Notes: a model not told the origin generated them from the letters alone. Counted from the stretch's first letter, positions 10,717 through 21,223 are shown. The stretch is DNA of 64,000 bases from Providencia alcalifaciens (GCF_915403165.1 NZ_OU659204.1:2170001-2234000), one strand, 5' to 3'. Numbers and translations are program-made.

Positions 10717-11520
10717 CTATTTATCATTAAGAGTAAAATCAATAGGTAACCTGACTGTTATCCGTCCATTCTTGAGAATTTCTGCAGGTGGTACGGGTAA
10801 CGGTGCCGCGCGAGATAACACCTGCTGCGCTTCTTTATCTAAAGAGCGTGTGCCTGATGAGTTCACTAAACTGCTATCAAGTAAAAAACCTTGGCTATCT
10901 ACCGTAAACATCACCACCGGTTTACCTATGCGGTTACGCCTTCCCGCATCTTCAGGGTAACGTTTATATTTATTTAATTTTCCAAGCACCATCGCTTCCC
11001 ACTGTTTTTGTAGGCTATCAAGGGCTTCTGACTGACTATTGAGTTGTGCAGCAATTTGCTGGCTTTGAACAAGTGCAGCTGCATCGCTGGTCACTGGCGC
11101 ATCGCTGGCTTTCGAATCTGTAGTTTGCACCTTCTTCACTTGCTGCTGCTCTTGTTTCTGTTTTTTCAACTCAGGCTTTGGTTTTTTCGCCGTTGTTTTC
11201 GTAAGTTGCACTTCCGCTTGCTCATTAACAGGCAATGGGGGAATAATGGCTTCCTCTGCTTGCGCTTTATGGGATTCACTCGCCACAGCCAGCTCTTGGG
11301 TTTGACCAATATTCACTTCCGTTAATTGTTTGGCTTGTGCTTCGATAGATAATTCCATCACCACCGAGGGGGGCGGCAATGACTCTTCCCATCGCGCATT
11401 GTGTGTTATCCAGATAAAAAACCCCACAATGGCAACATGCAGTGCCACGGCTAAAACCAGCCACCCGCCCATTTTCGAGGTTTTACTCACATACCCACTT
11501 TCAAACGTTATTGTGCTCAT
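10717..11520 (-). CDS. TonB-like energy transducer (HasB-like)
   Basis: Couples the inner-membrane proton motive force, through ExbB/ExbD, to outer-membrane receptors. The 267-residue product has an N-terminal transmembrane anchor (about 17-38), a Lys/Pro/Gln-rich periplasmic linker (KKPKPELKKQKQEQQQ) and a C-terminal TonB domain (about 185-267) with GKPVVMFTVD and RAAPLPVPP. The linker is short and less regular than in housekeeping TonB. The start at 11520 is preferred for spacing; an in-frame ATG at 11526 is possible. Its place beside a HasR-like receptor parallels HasB, a receptor-dedicated TonB. A Fur-type site lies just upstream. Confidence 0.88.
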   Translation of the reverse strand: MSTITFESGYVSKTSKMGGWLVLAVALHVAIVGFFIWITHNARWEESLPPPSVVMELSIEAQAKQLTEVNIGQTQELAVASESHKAQAEEAIIPPLPVNEQAEVQLTKTTAKKPKPELKKQKQEQQQVKKVQTTDSKASDAPVTSDAAALVQSQQIAAQLNSQSEALDSLQKQWEAMVLGKLNKYKRYPEDAGRRNRIGKPVVMFTVDSQGFLLDSSLVNSSGTRSLDKEAQQVLSRAAPLPVPPAEILKNGRITVRLPIDFTLNDK

Positions 11521-11552
11521 ATTCATCTTACGTGCTTTTACAGAGTTGCAAA

Positions 11553-11567
11553 TGATAATTAATAACG
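11553..11567. promoter_or_regulatory. Candidate Fur box upstream of the TonB-like gene
   Basis: The 15-base site begins TGATAAT and matches 11 of 14 defined positions of the 7-1-7 Fur consensus, with a perfect left half and a weaker right half. It lies 33 bases before the chosen start, in the 136-base gap after chaN, so the lower part of the block may have its own iron-controlled promoter. Confidence 0.55.
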
Positions 11568-11656
11568 AATGCAAATGGAAATTATTTGTAAATAAATGTG
11601 ATGATTACTTCACAAAATTAACGATTTTAAATCATCATATTGCTCGCACTTGTTGA

Positions 11657-12550
11657 TTATTTCGGCGTGTACCAAACATAATCCGCATGCAAGTTATCGA
11701 TTTCCTCGCCTTGCTCCGAAATAATCAATACTTTCAATGGCTCATCCGGCGCTAAATCGAGCACATGTAGCGGCACGCCAATTGCCCGCGTTGCATGATA
11801 TCCACCTGCAAATAGTAATGCAGGTGCCGGAGCATCTAATAAGCCCTGCGCCATCGCCCTATCTCTTAACTGCTGGATCACCATCATCTTTATCGCTTGT
11901 TTATCATCCAACTCACCATTGTGTGAGCGCTTAATGGTTTCGCTGATCAATTCCTGAATAACAAGCTGAGTTGAATGTGCTCCCGTTAGTGTCGGTGGGT
12001 TGTCATAAGCCTTCAGCACAGCATCTCGATTAATATTTGCCGCTAAAACTGGGGATGGCTGAGCCAGTAAAGACTTCACTAATTCCCCATATTGCGCCCA
12101 CGGCCAACCATTATTCCAATGCAAAACCTCTTGCAGTTTTTCATCTCGAATATACGGATTCCCTTGCATCTGTTTTTGAACATTGTTAACTCGACTTTGT
12201 TGATCAGGAGTGAGCATTTCCAGTAACACCGCACCTTGAGGGCGTATTTGCTGCATTTCTTGGGCTACCCATTGCTCAATTTGATGATGGTAAATATTGT
12301 CGTGTTTCTCCCCGACAATTACGCGAGGTGAGGCAGCAAGCTCTTGAATTAACTGCTGTGGAGTGATGGATTTCCCCGAATCTAAATCAATGATTTTGCC
12401 AGCTTGTGTGAGTTGAGGATCCAGTTGCAGAGCGGTTTTTGGTGTTTGCGAGGTACATCCTAACTGTGTGAAACTCAAAACGAAAAGCATCCCTAAACTC
12501 AACAGTGATGGCTTTTTCGTTAAATAATTCAAAGAACGTGCTGATATCAT
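11657..12550 (-). CDS. ChaN-family haem-binding lipoprotein
   Basis: The 297-residue protein has a hydrophobic leader (about 13-30) ending in TQLGC, a slightly atypical lipobox with Cys32, so outer-membrane anchoring is likely. The motif GEKHDNIYHH (80-89) is the GExHxxxxHH signature of the ChaN/Tiki-like family. In Campylobacter, ChaN binds haem and is encoded next to a TonB-dependent receptor. Start 12550 is chosen because GGAAAAG precedes it; an ATG at 12562 is also open. It is the first gene of the minus-strand block, 42 bases below a near-perfect Fur box. The role in haem handover is inference from family and context. Confidence 0.85.
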   Translation of the reverse strand: MISARSLNYLTKKPSLLSLGMLFVLSFTQLGCTSQTPKTALQLDPQLTQAGKIIDLDSGKSITPQQLIQELAASPRVIVGEKHDNIYHHQIEQWVAQEMQQIRPQGAVLLEMLTPDQQSRVNNVQKQMQGNPYIRDEKLQEVLHWNNGWPWAQYGELVKSLLAQPSPVLAANINRDAVLKAYDNPPTLTGAHSTQLVIQELISETIKRSHNGELDDKQAIKMMVIQQLRDRAMAQGLLDAPAPALLFAGGYHATRAIGVPLHVLDLAPDEPLKVLIISEQGEEIDNLHADYVWYTPK

Positions 12551-12591
12551 TATCTTTTCCATATAGTGACTTTGAAGCCATTCAAAATACA

Positions 12592-12610
12592 GATAATGAT
12601 AATCATTTTC
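12592..12610. promoter_or_regulatory. Fur box upstream of the ChaN-family gene
   Basis: GATAATGATAATCATTTTC matches 18 of 19 positions of the classical Fur consensus. It lies between the maeB terminator and chaN, so iron-replete Fur should repress the whole minus-strand block. A further TCATTATC half-site lies over the chaN start. Confidence 0.88.
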
Positions 12611-12614
12611 AAAT

Positions 12615-12648
12615 AAAAAAGACTCCCATTAACCACAATGGAAGCCTT
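12615..12648 (-). terminator. Terminator after maeB
   Basis: On the minus strand GGCTTCCATT pairs with AATGGGAGTC (two wobble pairs) around a GTGGTT loop and is followed by TTTTTT. It separates maeB from the iron-regulated block. Confidence 0.7.
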
Positions 12649-12703
12649 TATGCGGAACTCGATGATTAATCAATCATTCGAGAAACTATTATAATGAAAC
12701 TAA

Positions 12704-14983
12704 TTACAGTGGGTTCGTTTGAGCTTCCACTGCGGCTAGCGCCACCATGTTGACAATACGACGAACAGATGCGATTGGCGTTAAGACGTGGACAGGTTTC
12801 GCTACCCCCATCAGCACAGGACCCACAGTAACACCATCAGAACTTGTCACGCGCAGCAAGTTATAGCTAATACGCGCCGCTTCCATATTTGGCATAATCA
12901 GTAAGTTTGCTGAGCCTTTCAGTGGGCTATCTGGCATCACATCTTTACGGATAGACTCAATCAACGCCGCATCCGCATGCATTTCACCGTCAATTTCCAA
13001 GTTTGGTTCACGCGCTTTCACTAATGCCAATGTATCGCGCATTTTTTGTGCTGAGCCACAATCTGAAGAACCAAAGCTTGAGCGCGATAACAGCGCCACT
13101 TTTGGTTCAATACCAAATCGACGAACCGTATCCGCTGCCATTAACGTAATTTCCGCTAACTCTTCTGGCGTTGGATCTTCATTCACATAAGTATCGGCAA
13201 TAAAGGTATTACCGGTTGGTAATAACAAGGCATTCATTGCCCCTGCAGTATGCGCACCTTCCCGGAAACCGAACAGGTCTTTGACGACTTGATAGTGTTC
13301 ACTGTAGCTACCGATTGAGCCACAGATCATCCCATCAGCTTCACCACGCAGAACCATGATACCGCCGATAATCGTTGGGTTAGCAACTAATGCTCGACGC
13401 GCCATTTCTTGAGAAACACCACGGCGTTTCATGATTTGATAATATTCTTGCCAGTACTCTTTAAAGCGTGGGTCATTCTCATTGTTGACCACCTCAAAGT
13501 CTTTGCCTAGCTCAATATGCAGACCCAGTTTTTGGATGCGCATTTCAATCACACTAGGGCGTCCCACCAGAATAGGGAATGCTAAACCAAGGGAAACCAG
13601 CTCTTGAGTTGCGTGTAATACGCGCTCTTCTTCCCCTTCCGCTAATACGATGCGTTTTAGCTCTTTTTTCGCTTGAGAGAAAATTGGCTTCATAAATAAG
13701 TTTGTTTTATGGACAAACTGATTCAGTTTTTCAACATACGCATCCATATCCGCGATTGGACGTGTCGCGACACCTGATTCCATTGCTGCTTTTGCCACTG
13801 CTGGCGCAATCTTCACGATAAGGCGCGGGTCGAATGGTTTTGGAATGATATATTCAGGACCAAAGAATAAATCTTGGTTACCGTACGCTGAAGCAACTTC
13901 TTCACTTTGTTCCGCCAGCGCTAAGTCAGCGATAGCGTAAACACAAGCCAGTTTCATCTCTTCATTGATTGTTGTTGCGCCGACATCCAGCGCACCACGG
14001 AAGATGAATGGGAAGCACAGAACGTTGTTAACTTGGTTCGGGTAGTCAGAACGCCCTGTACAAATAATGGCATCTGGGCGAACTTCTTTCGCTAATGGTG
14101 GCAGGATTTCCGGCTCAGGGTTAGCTAATGCTAAGATCAGCGGATCCTTCGCCATGGTTTTCACCATTTCAGGTGTTAATAAGCGAGGGCCTGAACAACC
14201 TAAGAAAATGTCAGCATCAGGGATAGCATCCGCTAATGTACGCTGACCATTATCGTCAATGGCATACGCAGCTTTAGTCGCATCCATTCGCTCATCACGA
14301 CCTTTATAAATCACCCCTTTTGAATCGCAAACGGTGATATTTTCGCGCTTTAATCCTAACGCCACTAATAAGTTCATACAGGCAATCGATGCGGCACCCG
14401 CACCGGATACGACTAAACGAACATCGCCAATTTCTTTTTTAACGATGCGCAGACCGTTAATCACCGCCGCGGTACAAATAATTGCGGTTCCGTGTTGGTC
14501 GTCATGGAACACAGGAATATTCATGCGTTCACGTAATTTTTGTTCAATATAGAAGCACTCTGGTGCTTTAATATCTTCGAGGTTGATACCGCCGAATGTT
14601 GGTTCCAGCGACGCGATGATATCAATCAGCTTATCAGGATCGGTTTCATCGACTTCAATATCGAAAACATCAATACCCGAGAATTTCTTAAATAGCACCC
14701 CTTTCCCTTCCATGACAGGCTTACCTGCCAATGCGCCGATGTTCCCTAACCCTAGTACCGCAGTACCGTTAGAGATAACACCCACAAGGTTACCTTTTGC
14801 TGTATAACGATACGCTTTTAGTGGTTCTTCTGCGATTTCTAGGCAAGGCACCGCAACACCTGGAGAATAGGCTAAGGCTAAGTCACGTTGAGTGGTTAAC
14901 GGTTTGGTTGGTGTTACAGTAATTTTCCCAGGATGAGGAAACTCATGAAAATCGAGAGCACTTTGTTTTAATTTATCATCCAT
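12704..14983 (-). CDS. maeB: NADP-dependent malic enzyme with phosphotransacetylase-like domain
   Basis: Oxidatively decarboxylates malate to pyruvate with NADP+, supplying NADPH and pyruvate during gluconeogenic growth. The 759 residues equal E. coli MaeB. The malic enzyme domain (about 1-420) contains SPGVAVPC, the NAD(P)-binding [12 protein letters not shown] and the metal-binding FHDDQHGT. The C-terminal half (about 430-759) is a phosphate acetyltransferase-like domain that in the family is regulatory, not catalytic. Two ATG codons and a TTG abut; 14983 has the best spacing from AAGGA and gives the E. coli-like start [15 protein letters not shown]. Confidence 0.96.
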   Translation of the reverse strand: MDDKLKQSALDFHEFPHPGKITVTPTKPLTTQRDLALAYSPGVAVPCLEIAEEPLKAYRYTAKGNLVGVISNGTAVLGLGNIGALAGKPVMEGKGVLFKKFSGIDVFDIEVDETDPDKLIDIIASLEPTFGGINLEDIKAPECFYIEQKLRERMNIPVFHDDQHGTAIICTAAVINGLRIVKKEIGDVRLVVSGAGAASIACMNLLVALGLKRENITVCDSKGVIYKGRDERMDATKAAYAIDDNGQRTLADAIPDADIFLGCSGPRLLTPEMVKTMAKDPLILALANPEPEILPPLAKEVRPDAIICTGRSDYPNQVNNVLCFPFIFRGALDVGATTINEEMKLACVYAIADLALAEQSEEVASAYGNQDLFFGPEYIIPKPFDPRLIVKIAPAVAKAAMESGVATRPIADMDAYVEKLNQFVHKTNLFMKPIFSQAKKELKRIVLAEGEEERVLHATQELVSLGLAFPILVGRPSVIEMRIQKLGLHIELGKDFEVVNNENDPRFKEYWQEYYQIMKRRGVSQEMARRALVANPTIIGGIMVLRGEADGMICGSIGSYSEHYQVVKDLFGFREGAHTAGAMNALLLPTGNTFIADTYVNEDPTPEELAEITLMAADTVRRFGIEPKVALLSRSSFGSSDCGSAQKMRDTLALVKAREPNLEIDGEMHADAALIESIRKDVMPDSPLKGSANLLIMPNMEAARISYNLLRVTSSDGVTVGPVLMGVAKPVHVLTPIASVRRIVNMVALAAVEAQTNPL

Positions 14984-15419
14984 CATCAAGTCCTTTCAAA
15001 ATTTGGTAAGGTAAGAGCCATCACAGTATAAACACATCTTGTTAGCAAATCATGATCACGCCTATGATTTCCAGAAAAATCTTTCAATTACAAGGAATTT
15101 ACACGGATTTGCCATAAAAATACAATGGTGAATATCTAGACATACACAATATTGTTATTCATATCATTTTTTAAATTACTTTAATTTTTTCAATCTTAGT
15201 TATTATTTTTATGAAATTAATGTATTATTCTAAAGTTCGTTTTTTAGTCTTAAATATATCCAGCTCCATAATTTTCGCTCCCATTATTCAGGCTTTTATA
15301 TAGCTAATTAATTCATCAATTAAGAATAATGAATTCATGCAATCTTAAATAGATTATATTTTAACTATATCAACTCTAGTTAATCTAATAAGTTATCAGA
15401 CATAAAAAAGGAACCCACT
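14984..15419. other. AT-rich spacer between maeB and the response regulator
   Basis: The 436-base gap is very AT-rich and contains no convincing coding frame. It should hold the divergent promoters of maeB and the orphan regulator. An AAGGAAC ribosome site lies just before 15420. No known operator was recognised. Confidence 0.6.
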
Positions 15420-16040
15420 ATGTCTAATCACACGGTTATGATTATCGATGAACATCCTATTTTTCGTTTTGGATTATCCCATTTATTAAAGTCAAAAGCT
15501 GACTTTGACGTCACGGCGGAGGTTTCAAATAGTAAAGAAGCGTTGAATATCGCCACCAGTAAACAACCTAATATGATACTAATAGATACTATTCTTCATG
15601 GTAATAAAACATTTGAAACGATTCGATTACTACGTAAACATTGCGCTAACAGTTATTTACTGGTTCTTTCACTTTCGACGATGAAAACCGATATCTACGC
15701 CGCTATCGATGCCGGCGCTCAAGGTTATCTATTAAAAAATAGCGAACTCGATATGCTGCTTAATAGCATGAAAAAAGCAATGGAGGGGCACCATGTATTT
15801 AGCGAAAAAGTTTATCAGCATTTGATTACTCGACATCAATCTAAAGATCCACTTTCCACATTAACTCGCCGTGAATGCGAAATATTACACGAAATGGCAG
15901 CCGGATTAAAAAACAGAGAAATCTCTCAGTTATTATTTATTTCTGAAGAAACCGTTAAAGTTCACATTCGAAATATCTTAAAAAAATTACGAGTCCGATC
16001 TCGTTTAGAAGCCAGCTTAATATACATGCGTTCAAAATAA
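15420..16040 (+). CDS. Orphan NarL/NarP-family response regulator
   Basis: The 206-residue protein has a receiver domain (about 4-120) with likely phospho-acceptor Asp56, Lys106 in GYLLKNS and Ser84 in the switch position, then a LuxR-type helix-turn-helix (about 143-200, LTRRECEILHEMAAGLKNREIS...EETVKVHIRNIL). It most resembles NarP. The acidic pocket is Asp10-Glu11 rather than Asp-Asp, and the residues after Asp56 differ from NarP. No sensor kinase is adjacent, and flanking DNA is strongly AT-rich. Calling it narP would overstate the evidence; it may respond to a distant kinase or act without phosphorylation. Confidence 0.85.
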   Translation: MSNHTVMIIDEHPIFRFGLSHLLKSKADFDVTAEVSNSKEALNIATSKQPNMILIDTILHGNKTFETIRLLRKHCANSYLLVLSLSTMKTDIYAAIDAGAQGYLLKNSELDMLLNSMKKAMEGHHVFSEKVYQHLITRHQSKDPLSTLTRRECEILHEMAAGLKNREISQLLFISEETVKVHIRNILKKLRVRSRLEASLIYMRSK

Positions 16041-16247
16041 TTCTATTTGATTTAATTTAATTAACGTAATTTGTATAAATTGATTATTTTATTGTTTATA
16101 TATAATGTTATGAATATTAACTCTTCATTAGTTATTATTAAATCGCTTGTTAGATTAATAAATCTTTTCGATTCAAAGGGGTAGACCATAATTGTATTTT
16201 CCCTCATTATGTATGGCATACATTGTTCGCCATCAGAGGAAAATTAT

Positions 16248-16619
16248 ATGTCCAACACCCCTGCATCCCCTTATATCATGTACGGAATTAAAAACTGCGA
16301 TACCATTAAGAAAGCTCGCCGTTACTTAGACGATAACGCAGTCGGCTACCAATTCCATGATTACCGCGTTGATGGCATCACTGATGAACTCCTCTCTACA
16401 TTTTTGCAACACATCGATTGGGAAACCTTGGTGAATAAACGAGGTACAACTTGGCGCAAACTCAGCGATGAAGAGAAAAATGCAGTTGTCGATGCTGATA
16501 GCGCGAAAAAAGTCTTACTGGCTGAACCTGCAATGATCAAACGCCCTGTTCTTGTTTCTGCTAATGGTCATTACCTTGTCGGGTTTAACGCCGACGATTA
16601 CCAAAAATTCACAAAATAA
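16248..16619 (+). CDS. yffB: ArsC/Spx-family reductase-like protein YffB
   Basis: A 123-residue thioredoxin-fold protein of the ArsC family with Cys17 in [13 protein letters not shown] and the conserved KRPVL...VGF end. The physiological substrate of YffB is unknown; glutathione-dependent thiol reduction has been proposed. The start at 16248 has AGAGGA upstream, while an upstream in-frame start at 16209 lacks a site. It sits 11 bases before dapE, the same pair as in E. coli. Confidence 0.9.
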   Translation: MSNTPASPYIMYGIKNCDTIKKARRYLDDNAVGYQFHDYRVDGITDELLSTFLQHIDWETLVNKRGTTWRKLSDEEKNAVVDADSAKKVLLAEPAMIKRPVLVSANGHYLVGFNADDYQKFTK

Positions 16620-16630
16620 AAGGTGACTCA

Positions 16631-17761
16631 ATGAACTGCCCTGTCATTGAACTTGCAAAACAACTTATCGTCCGTCCCTCTATCAGTCCAGATGACCAAG
16701 GTTGCCAAGATTTACTCATCAATCGTTTGAATAAAATCGGCTTTACGGTGGAAAAAATGCCTTTTGGGGACACCCTCAATTTTTGGGCTCATCGTGGCGG
16801 CACTGGAAAAACCCTCGCCTTTGCCGGTCATACTGATGTCGTCCCTGCTGGCGATCACAGTAAATGGCAAACTCCGCCATTTACTCCAACAATTATCAAT
16901 CAACATTTATATGGTCGTGGTGCTGCCGACATGAAAGGCTCTATTGCCGCCATGATCGTTGCAGCTGAGCGCTTTGTAGAAAAACATCCAACTCATACTG
17001 GCCGCCTCGCGTTTTTAATTACCTCCGATGAGGAAGCTAAAGCGACTCACGGCACCGTAAAAGTGGTCGAGACGTTACAATCCCGTAATGAGCCTGTCGA
17101 TTACTGCTTAGTGGGGGAACCGTCCAGCCAGTCTGCGCTTGGTGACATCATTAAGAATGGCCGTCGCGGCTCTATTACTGCTCACTTAACTATTTTGGGT
17201 ACCCAAGGACACGTTGCCTATCCACATCTTGCTGATAACCCAGTACACCGAGCAACAGGCTTTCTGCAAGAATTAGTCTCGACTAAATGGGATGATGGTA
17301 ACCAATATTTCCCAGCCACCAGCATGCAAATCGCCAATATCAATGCTGGTACAGGTGCCGATAACGTCATTCCTGGTGAACTAAAAGTACAATTTAATTT
17401 CCGTTTTAGCACCGAACTAACAGATACCATAATCCGCGAACGCGTGGCTGACATGTTAGAGCGTCACGGACTGAAATATCATTTAGATTGGTTCTTATCA
17501 GGTCAGCCATTCTTGACGGGCGACAGCGAATTAGTGAGTGCAACGGTGCAAGCCATCCAAGAAGTCACGGGGCGCTCAACCACCTTATCAACCAGCGGCG
17601 GCACCTCTGACGGACGTTTCATCGCCCAAATGGGTACTCATGTTATCGAGCTAGGTCCATTGAATGCAACAATCCATAAAGTGGATGAGTGTGTTAGCGT
17701 CGATGATTTACAACAGCTCGCTGTAATCTATGAACGTATCATGGAGCTTTTATTACTATGA
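16631..17761 (+). CDS. dapE: Succinyl-diaminopimelate desuccinylase
   Basis: Zinc amidohydrolase that releases succinate from N-succinyl-LL-diaminopimelate in lysine and peptidoglycan synthesis. The 376 residues compare with 375 in E. coli. Metal and catalytic residues are visible: His67 and Asp69 in [12 protein letters not shown], Asp100 in GRGAADMKG, Glu134-Glu135, and a C-terminal His in ATIHKVDE. A dimerisation domain is inserted at about 180-295. The AAGGTG site precedes ATG 16631. Its TGA stop overlaps the next start as ATGA, implying coupled translation. Confidence 0.96.
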   Translation: MNCPVIELAKQLIVRPSISPDDQGCQDLLINRLNKIGFTVEKMPFGDTLNFWAHRGGTGKTLAFAGHTDVVPAGDHSKWQTPPFTPTIINQHLYGRGAADMKGSIAAMIVAAERFVEKHPTHTGRLAFLITSDEEAKATHGTVKVVETLQSRNEPVDYCLVGEPSSQSALGDIIKNGRRGSITAHLTILGTQGHVAYPHLADNPVHRATGFLQELVSTKWDDGNQYFPATSMQIANINAGTGADNVIPGELKVQFNFRFSTELTDTIIRERVADMLERHGLKYHLDWFLSGQPFLTGDSELVSATVQAIQEVTGRSTTLSTSGGTSDGRFIAQMGTHVIELGPLNATIHKVDECVSVDDLQQLAVIYERIMELLLL

Positions 17762-18429
17762 CTCTCTCCATCGAGATGTTAACTGGGCGCTCCACCGACC
17801 ATTTAGTGACTTTGGGCGGTAATCACCGCCTACAGTTTAATACCACTAAAGCGTTTCTTGCCATGCAGCAAGCGGCGGCACGCGCCGGGTTTAAACTACA
17901 ATCCGCCAGTGCTTTTCGTGATTTTTCTCGCCAGCAGATCATTTGGAATGAAAAATTTGCAGGTAAACGCCCTGTCCTTGATACCCATAGTCAACCGTTA
18001 GATATTTCAACATTATCTGAAGGGGAATTATGTGAAGCGATTTTGCATTGGTCTGCGCTACCAGGGGCGAGCCGTCACCACTGGGGTACTGAGATTGATG
18101 TTTACGATCCTCTTCGCATTCCTGCTGGGCAAACCTTGCAATTAGAACCTTGGGAATATCAAGAAGGGGGTTATTTTGCTGAGCTTAATCATTGGTTAAC
18201 TGACAATATGGCGACTTTTGATTTCTACCGCCCGTTCACCGCTACCAATGCAGGTGTTGCACAAGAACCTTGGCATATTAGTTATTGGCCGTTGTCCCAT
18301 GAAGCTGAGCTGCTATTGACGCCAGAAATTGTTAGGCAGGTGCTAACCGAAGAAGATATTAGTGGAAAAACCTGGTTATTAGATAACCTTGAGTATGTTT
18401 TTAACCACTATATTAGAGTGCCTGAATGA
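17758..18429 (+). CDS. M15-family D-alanyl-D-alanine carboxypeptidase-like metallopeptidase
   Basis: The 223-residue protein carries the M15/LAS zinc motif: His107 and Asp114 in [11 protein letters not shown] and His173 in EPWHISYW. Family members cut D-Ala peptide bonds in peptidoglycan. No signal peptide is seen, so it may act on cytoplasmic recycling products or be exported another way. The ATGA overlap with dapE links it to diaminopimelate and cell-wall metabolism. It is absent at this place in E. coli. Substrate is not established. Confidence 0.82.
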   Translation: MTLSIEMLTGRSTDHLVTLGGNHRLQFNTTKAFLAMQQAAARAGFKLQSASAFRDFSRQQIIWNEKFAGKRPVLDTHSQPLDISTLSEGELCEAILHWSALPGASRHHWGTEIDVYDPLRIPAGQTLQLEPWEYQEGGYFAELNHWLTDNMATFDFYRPFTATNAGVAQEPWHISYWPLSHEAELLLTPEIVRQVLTEEDISGKTWLLDNLEYVFNHYIRVPE

Positions 18430-18436
18430 TTTATCT

Positions 18437-18461
18437 GTCACTCAGTCTCTTGCTGAGTGAC
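18437..18461 (+). terminator. Hairpin after the M15 peptidase gene
   Basis: A perfect 9-base inverted repeat (GTCACTCAG / CTGAGTGAC) with a short loop follows the stop codon and is trailed by a pyrimidine-rich tract. It lies between convergent genes and probably ends the yffB-dapE operon. Confidence 0.6.
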
Positions 18462-18480
18462 TCCTTTCCCCATCACGTCA

Positions 18481-18879
18481 TCATAAATCTGGGTTATTCT
18501 GATCCGAATTTGACATATCGACGACAGGTAAGCGGTACATAAAAATCAGTAACCAACACATCCCTAAAAATAACCCAATTTTTAGCCAGCCATAACTAAC
18601 CACCCAAATCGAAAAGGCAAACGTAATAACGATTAACGTCATGGCTTTCGGTTTTACACCTTTTGGTAGCGCACGATGCGCTTGCCAGTGACGTAAATAC
18701 CCGCCAAACCATGAGCGATATAACAACCAATTATGGAAGCGTGGAGAAGAACGCGAAAAGCACCATGCCGCCAATAATAAGAAGCAGGTCGTTGGCATGA
18801 CCGGTAAAATAGCCCCAAGAAAAGCTAAGCCAACAGCAATCCATCCTACTGTAATGAATATGATTTTCTTTATATTCAT
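18481..18879 (-). CDS. ybaN: YbaN-like DUF454 inner-membrane protein
   Basis: A 132-residue membrane protein of the DUF454 family with three or four hydrophobic segments. The family core LGAILPVMPTTCFLLLAAWC and SSPRFHNWL are visible. Function is unknown in the family. A GGGAGAG ribosome site precedes ATG 18879. It stands alone on the minus strand between two plus-strand genes. Confidence 0.85.
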   Translation of the reverse strand: MNIKKIIFITVGWIAVGLAFLGAILPVMPTTCFLLLAAWCFSRSSPRFHNWLLYRSWFGGYLRHWQAHRALPKGVKPKAMTLIVITFAFSIWVVSYGWLKIGLFLGMCWLLIFMYRLPVVDMSNSDQNNPDL

Positions 18880-18991
18880 TCAGGCTCTCCCGTTACAACA
18901 AAAAACATGGTTAAATGACCCCACTAAAGCCAGCCAACTGCGTCATGTGGGCAGGCCTACACATTATTATGATTAAAATAAGAAGGCAAAT

Positions 18992-19186
18992 ATGCATTGG
19001 TTAGCCGATTACTGGTGGGTCATTCTACTGTTATTAGTCGGGGTCATTTGGAACTCAGTAAAAGAAATGATGCGTCTCGACCCCAAAAAGTATTTAGATG
19101 ACAAACCTGAAATTCCGCCTCACAAAGATAATAATCACCTCTGGGATGATGAAGACGACGACTGGCCTAAAGACAAAAAGCGCTAA
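18992..19186 (+). CDS. ypfN: Small membrane protein YpfN (UPF0370)
   Basis: A 64-residue protein with one N-terminal transmembrane helix (about 3-20) and an acidic tail ([10 protein letters not shown]) matching E. coli YpfN in length and pattern. The function is unknown. GAAGG precedes the ATG. Its 3' end overlaps convergent tmcA by 20 bases. The yffB-dapE-ypfN-tmcA neighbourhood is as in E. coli, with ybaN and the M15 gene added. Confidence 0.88.
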   Translation: MHWLADYWWVILLLLVGVIWNSVKEMMRLDPKKYLDDKPEIPPHKDNNHLWDDEDDDWPKDKKR

Positions 19187-21215
19187 TTTGTTGCCTTAAA
19201 CTTTTCACCTCTTCAGGGTAATAGTCATTCAGCCACTGTGCGATTTCGGCTCTTGCCCGTTTTAACCACTGTTTTTGCCCTGTTAACCCGAGTTGCATGG
19301 CAATACGTTCAACAGATAGTCCTTGATAAAAATAAGCCCCAAGGGCAGAGCCTGTTATTTCAGCCGAATGTTGTCGCTGTAAAATCGCTAAAAAACGCTG
19401 TAATGACGCCTCACTTGCGGCTAACGAACGGTGGTAGTCGCTAAAGCCAACTAATTCTAGCCAATCTCCATCATCCAGTAGCTGCTCAGATGTGCTTTTC
19501 AGACAAAATTCATTCAGGTCATTTCGCCAAAATAGATCCCGCTGCAATCTCTGTTGCCCTAAATGGCAAATTGACTGAGCTTCTGCGGATAATGGCAATA
19601 TCGCCATCGCCGTAAAACAACCACTACTCGCCTCAACATGCCGCCCAATTCGTACGATTTGGAACCCTGATGATTGCCAAAAAGCCAATAATTCAGGGGT
19701 TAAACCAAAGCTGACCGATAGGAAATCTAAACCTTCCTGAATGCCTTGCTCAATTTGCGATTCTAATAACCGGTAACCCATTTTTTGGCGACGATATCCA
19801 GCATTTACAGCGATACGCATCACTCGTCGAGAATCTAATCTCGGCGCTTGAGGGAAATAGCAATGCGCTGCGAGGGATTGAGCAACCAGATTTCCCCGTG
19901 GGCGTCGTTGTCCTGCCCAAATTTGCCAGCTCAATTTTTCATCTAACCCCCCTTCATCCACCATCCACACAGCGCCGATAACGTCCTGATTATGATGGCT
20001 TGCGACGGCAAAATACTGGTGTTGCGCATCCAATAATCGGCGTAAATCTAACGGCGAAGTCCGATAATGTGCCGCGGTCAATAAACCATAAAATGCGTGG
20101 AGTTGTTTGGGATCATGAGCCAGCTGCTGCTGGGTAAGCGACTTGAGAATAATCGGTTCTGACACGACATTCGTCGAAGCAGAGCTTTCCAATAATAAAC
20201 TTTGGTTAATCACCCTTTCGAGCGGGTCATGTTCTGCAAAGCGGATCGGCTGAGTGAGCGACAGCGAGGTAAAATTTTCGAGGCTATCGCAAAATTTCAT
20301 TATAAAACCACGCCCCGTACCTTCATAACCTTCCACCGTCGTGGTCATAAGTACCCGTGGGAAAAAGGCGATAATCTGCCGCAGAATATGGGAAGGAATG
20401 GCGGCAGCTTCATCAATGATTAGCCAATCAGCCTCAATTTTCTGCCCTGATTGGCAATAGTGCAAAAGCGCATCAGGTGCCCAAAATTTGAGTTCATGCT
20501 GAGCATATTCGGCAATCACGCCGGTGGTCACTTTCGCTGGCGCACAACACCAACATACTCCGTTCCACGCCTTGATCAGCATCCCTGCAACAGTGGACTT
20601 GCCTCGTCCGCGAGGGGCGATTAAGCCCCATACTCCGTTTTTTGCAGACAGCAATTGTCCGAGCGCATCTTGTTGCTGCTCTGTCGGCTGACCCGAGGGG
20701 GCTATCCATTTGGGGTGATCGGGTAACAAATTCAGTAAGCGAGGTTGGTTTCGTTCCTCAAGCTGTTGATCAATAAACAGCACATCAGGGCAATTTCGAA
20801 AAATGCGTTGCAAATGATGCACAAAATTCGGTGTGGGGATTTCACCAAATTGCTCATTCCATCTCACACTATCCGCATCATGTTGCTGCGCCCATAAGGA
20901 TTGGGGCGGTGTACAAAGCACCAATAAGCTTCCTGCTTTTAGAGTCCCCGCTAAGATAGCCAGCGCTTCGCTGTGTAACCCTTTACGCGCATCAAAAATA
21001 CCATGAACAAATTCGCGTCCAAGCAGGAGTTGGGCTTTTTCTGGTGGAATACTATTGGGTAATTCAGGAGAAAGACAGAGCCAATCACCCGATAAGAAGC
21101 TTTGAAATTGCTGAAGCACAGATGTAACCCACTCATGCTCCCCAGATAAAACCAGCAGGCGGCGGAAACCGAGATGATGTAGCTGTTCAACAATCGCTTG
21201 TAATGAATTTTTCAT
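19167..21215 (-). CDS. tmcA: tRNA(Met) cytidine acetyltransferase
   Basis: Acetylates the wobble cytidine (ac4C34) of elongator tRNA-Met using acetyl-CoA and ATP. The 682 residues have an RNA-helicase-like ATPase module with Walker A (about 201-208, PRGRGKST) and DEAA box, a GNAT acetyltransferase domain (about 390-540, [20 protein letters not shown]) and a C-terminal tRNA-binding tail. The first ATG is at 21215; a TTG at 21221 is possible. No strong ribosome site is visible, perhaps because it is coupled to yeaL, which ends 8 bases upstream. Confidence 0.93.
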   Translation of the reverse strand: MKNSLQAIVEQLHHLGFRRLLVLSGEHEWVTSVLQQFQSFLSGDWLCLSPELPNSIPPEKAQLLLGREFVHGIFDARKGLHSEALAILAGTLKAGSLLVLCTPPQSLWAQQHDADSVRWNEQFGEIPTPNFVHHLQRIFRNCPDVLFIDQQLEERNQPRLLNLLPDHPKWIAPSGQPTEQQQDALGQLLSAKNGVWGLIAPRGRGKSTVAGMLIKAWNGVCWCCAPAKVTTGVIAEYAQHELKFWAPDALLHYCQSGQKIEADWLIIDEAAAIPSHILRQIIAFFPRVLMTTTVEGYEGTGRGFIMKFCDSLENFTSLSLTQPIRFAEHDPLERVINQSLLLESSASTNVVSEPIILKSLTQQQLAHDPKQLHAFYGLLTAAHYRTSPLDLRRLLDAQHQYFAVASHHNQDVIGAVWMVDEGGLDEKLSWQIWAGQRRPRGNLVAQSLAAHCYFPQAPRLDSRRVMRIAVNAGYRRQKMGYRLLESQIEQGIQEGLDFLSVSFGLTPELLAFWQSSGFQIVRIGRHVEASSGCFTAMAILPLSAEAQSICHLGQQRLQRDLFWRNDLNEFCLKSTSEQLLDDGDWLELVGFSDYHRSLAASEASLQRFLAILQRQHSAEITGSALGAYFYQGLSVERIAMQLGLTGQKQWLKRARAEIAQWLNDYYPEEVKSLRQQISAFCL

Positions 21216-21223
21216 CGCCAAGG

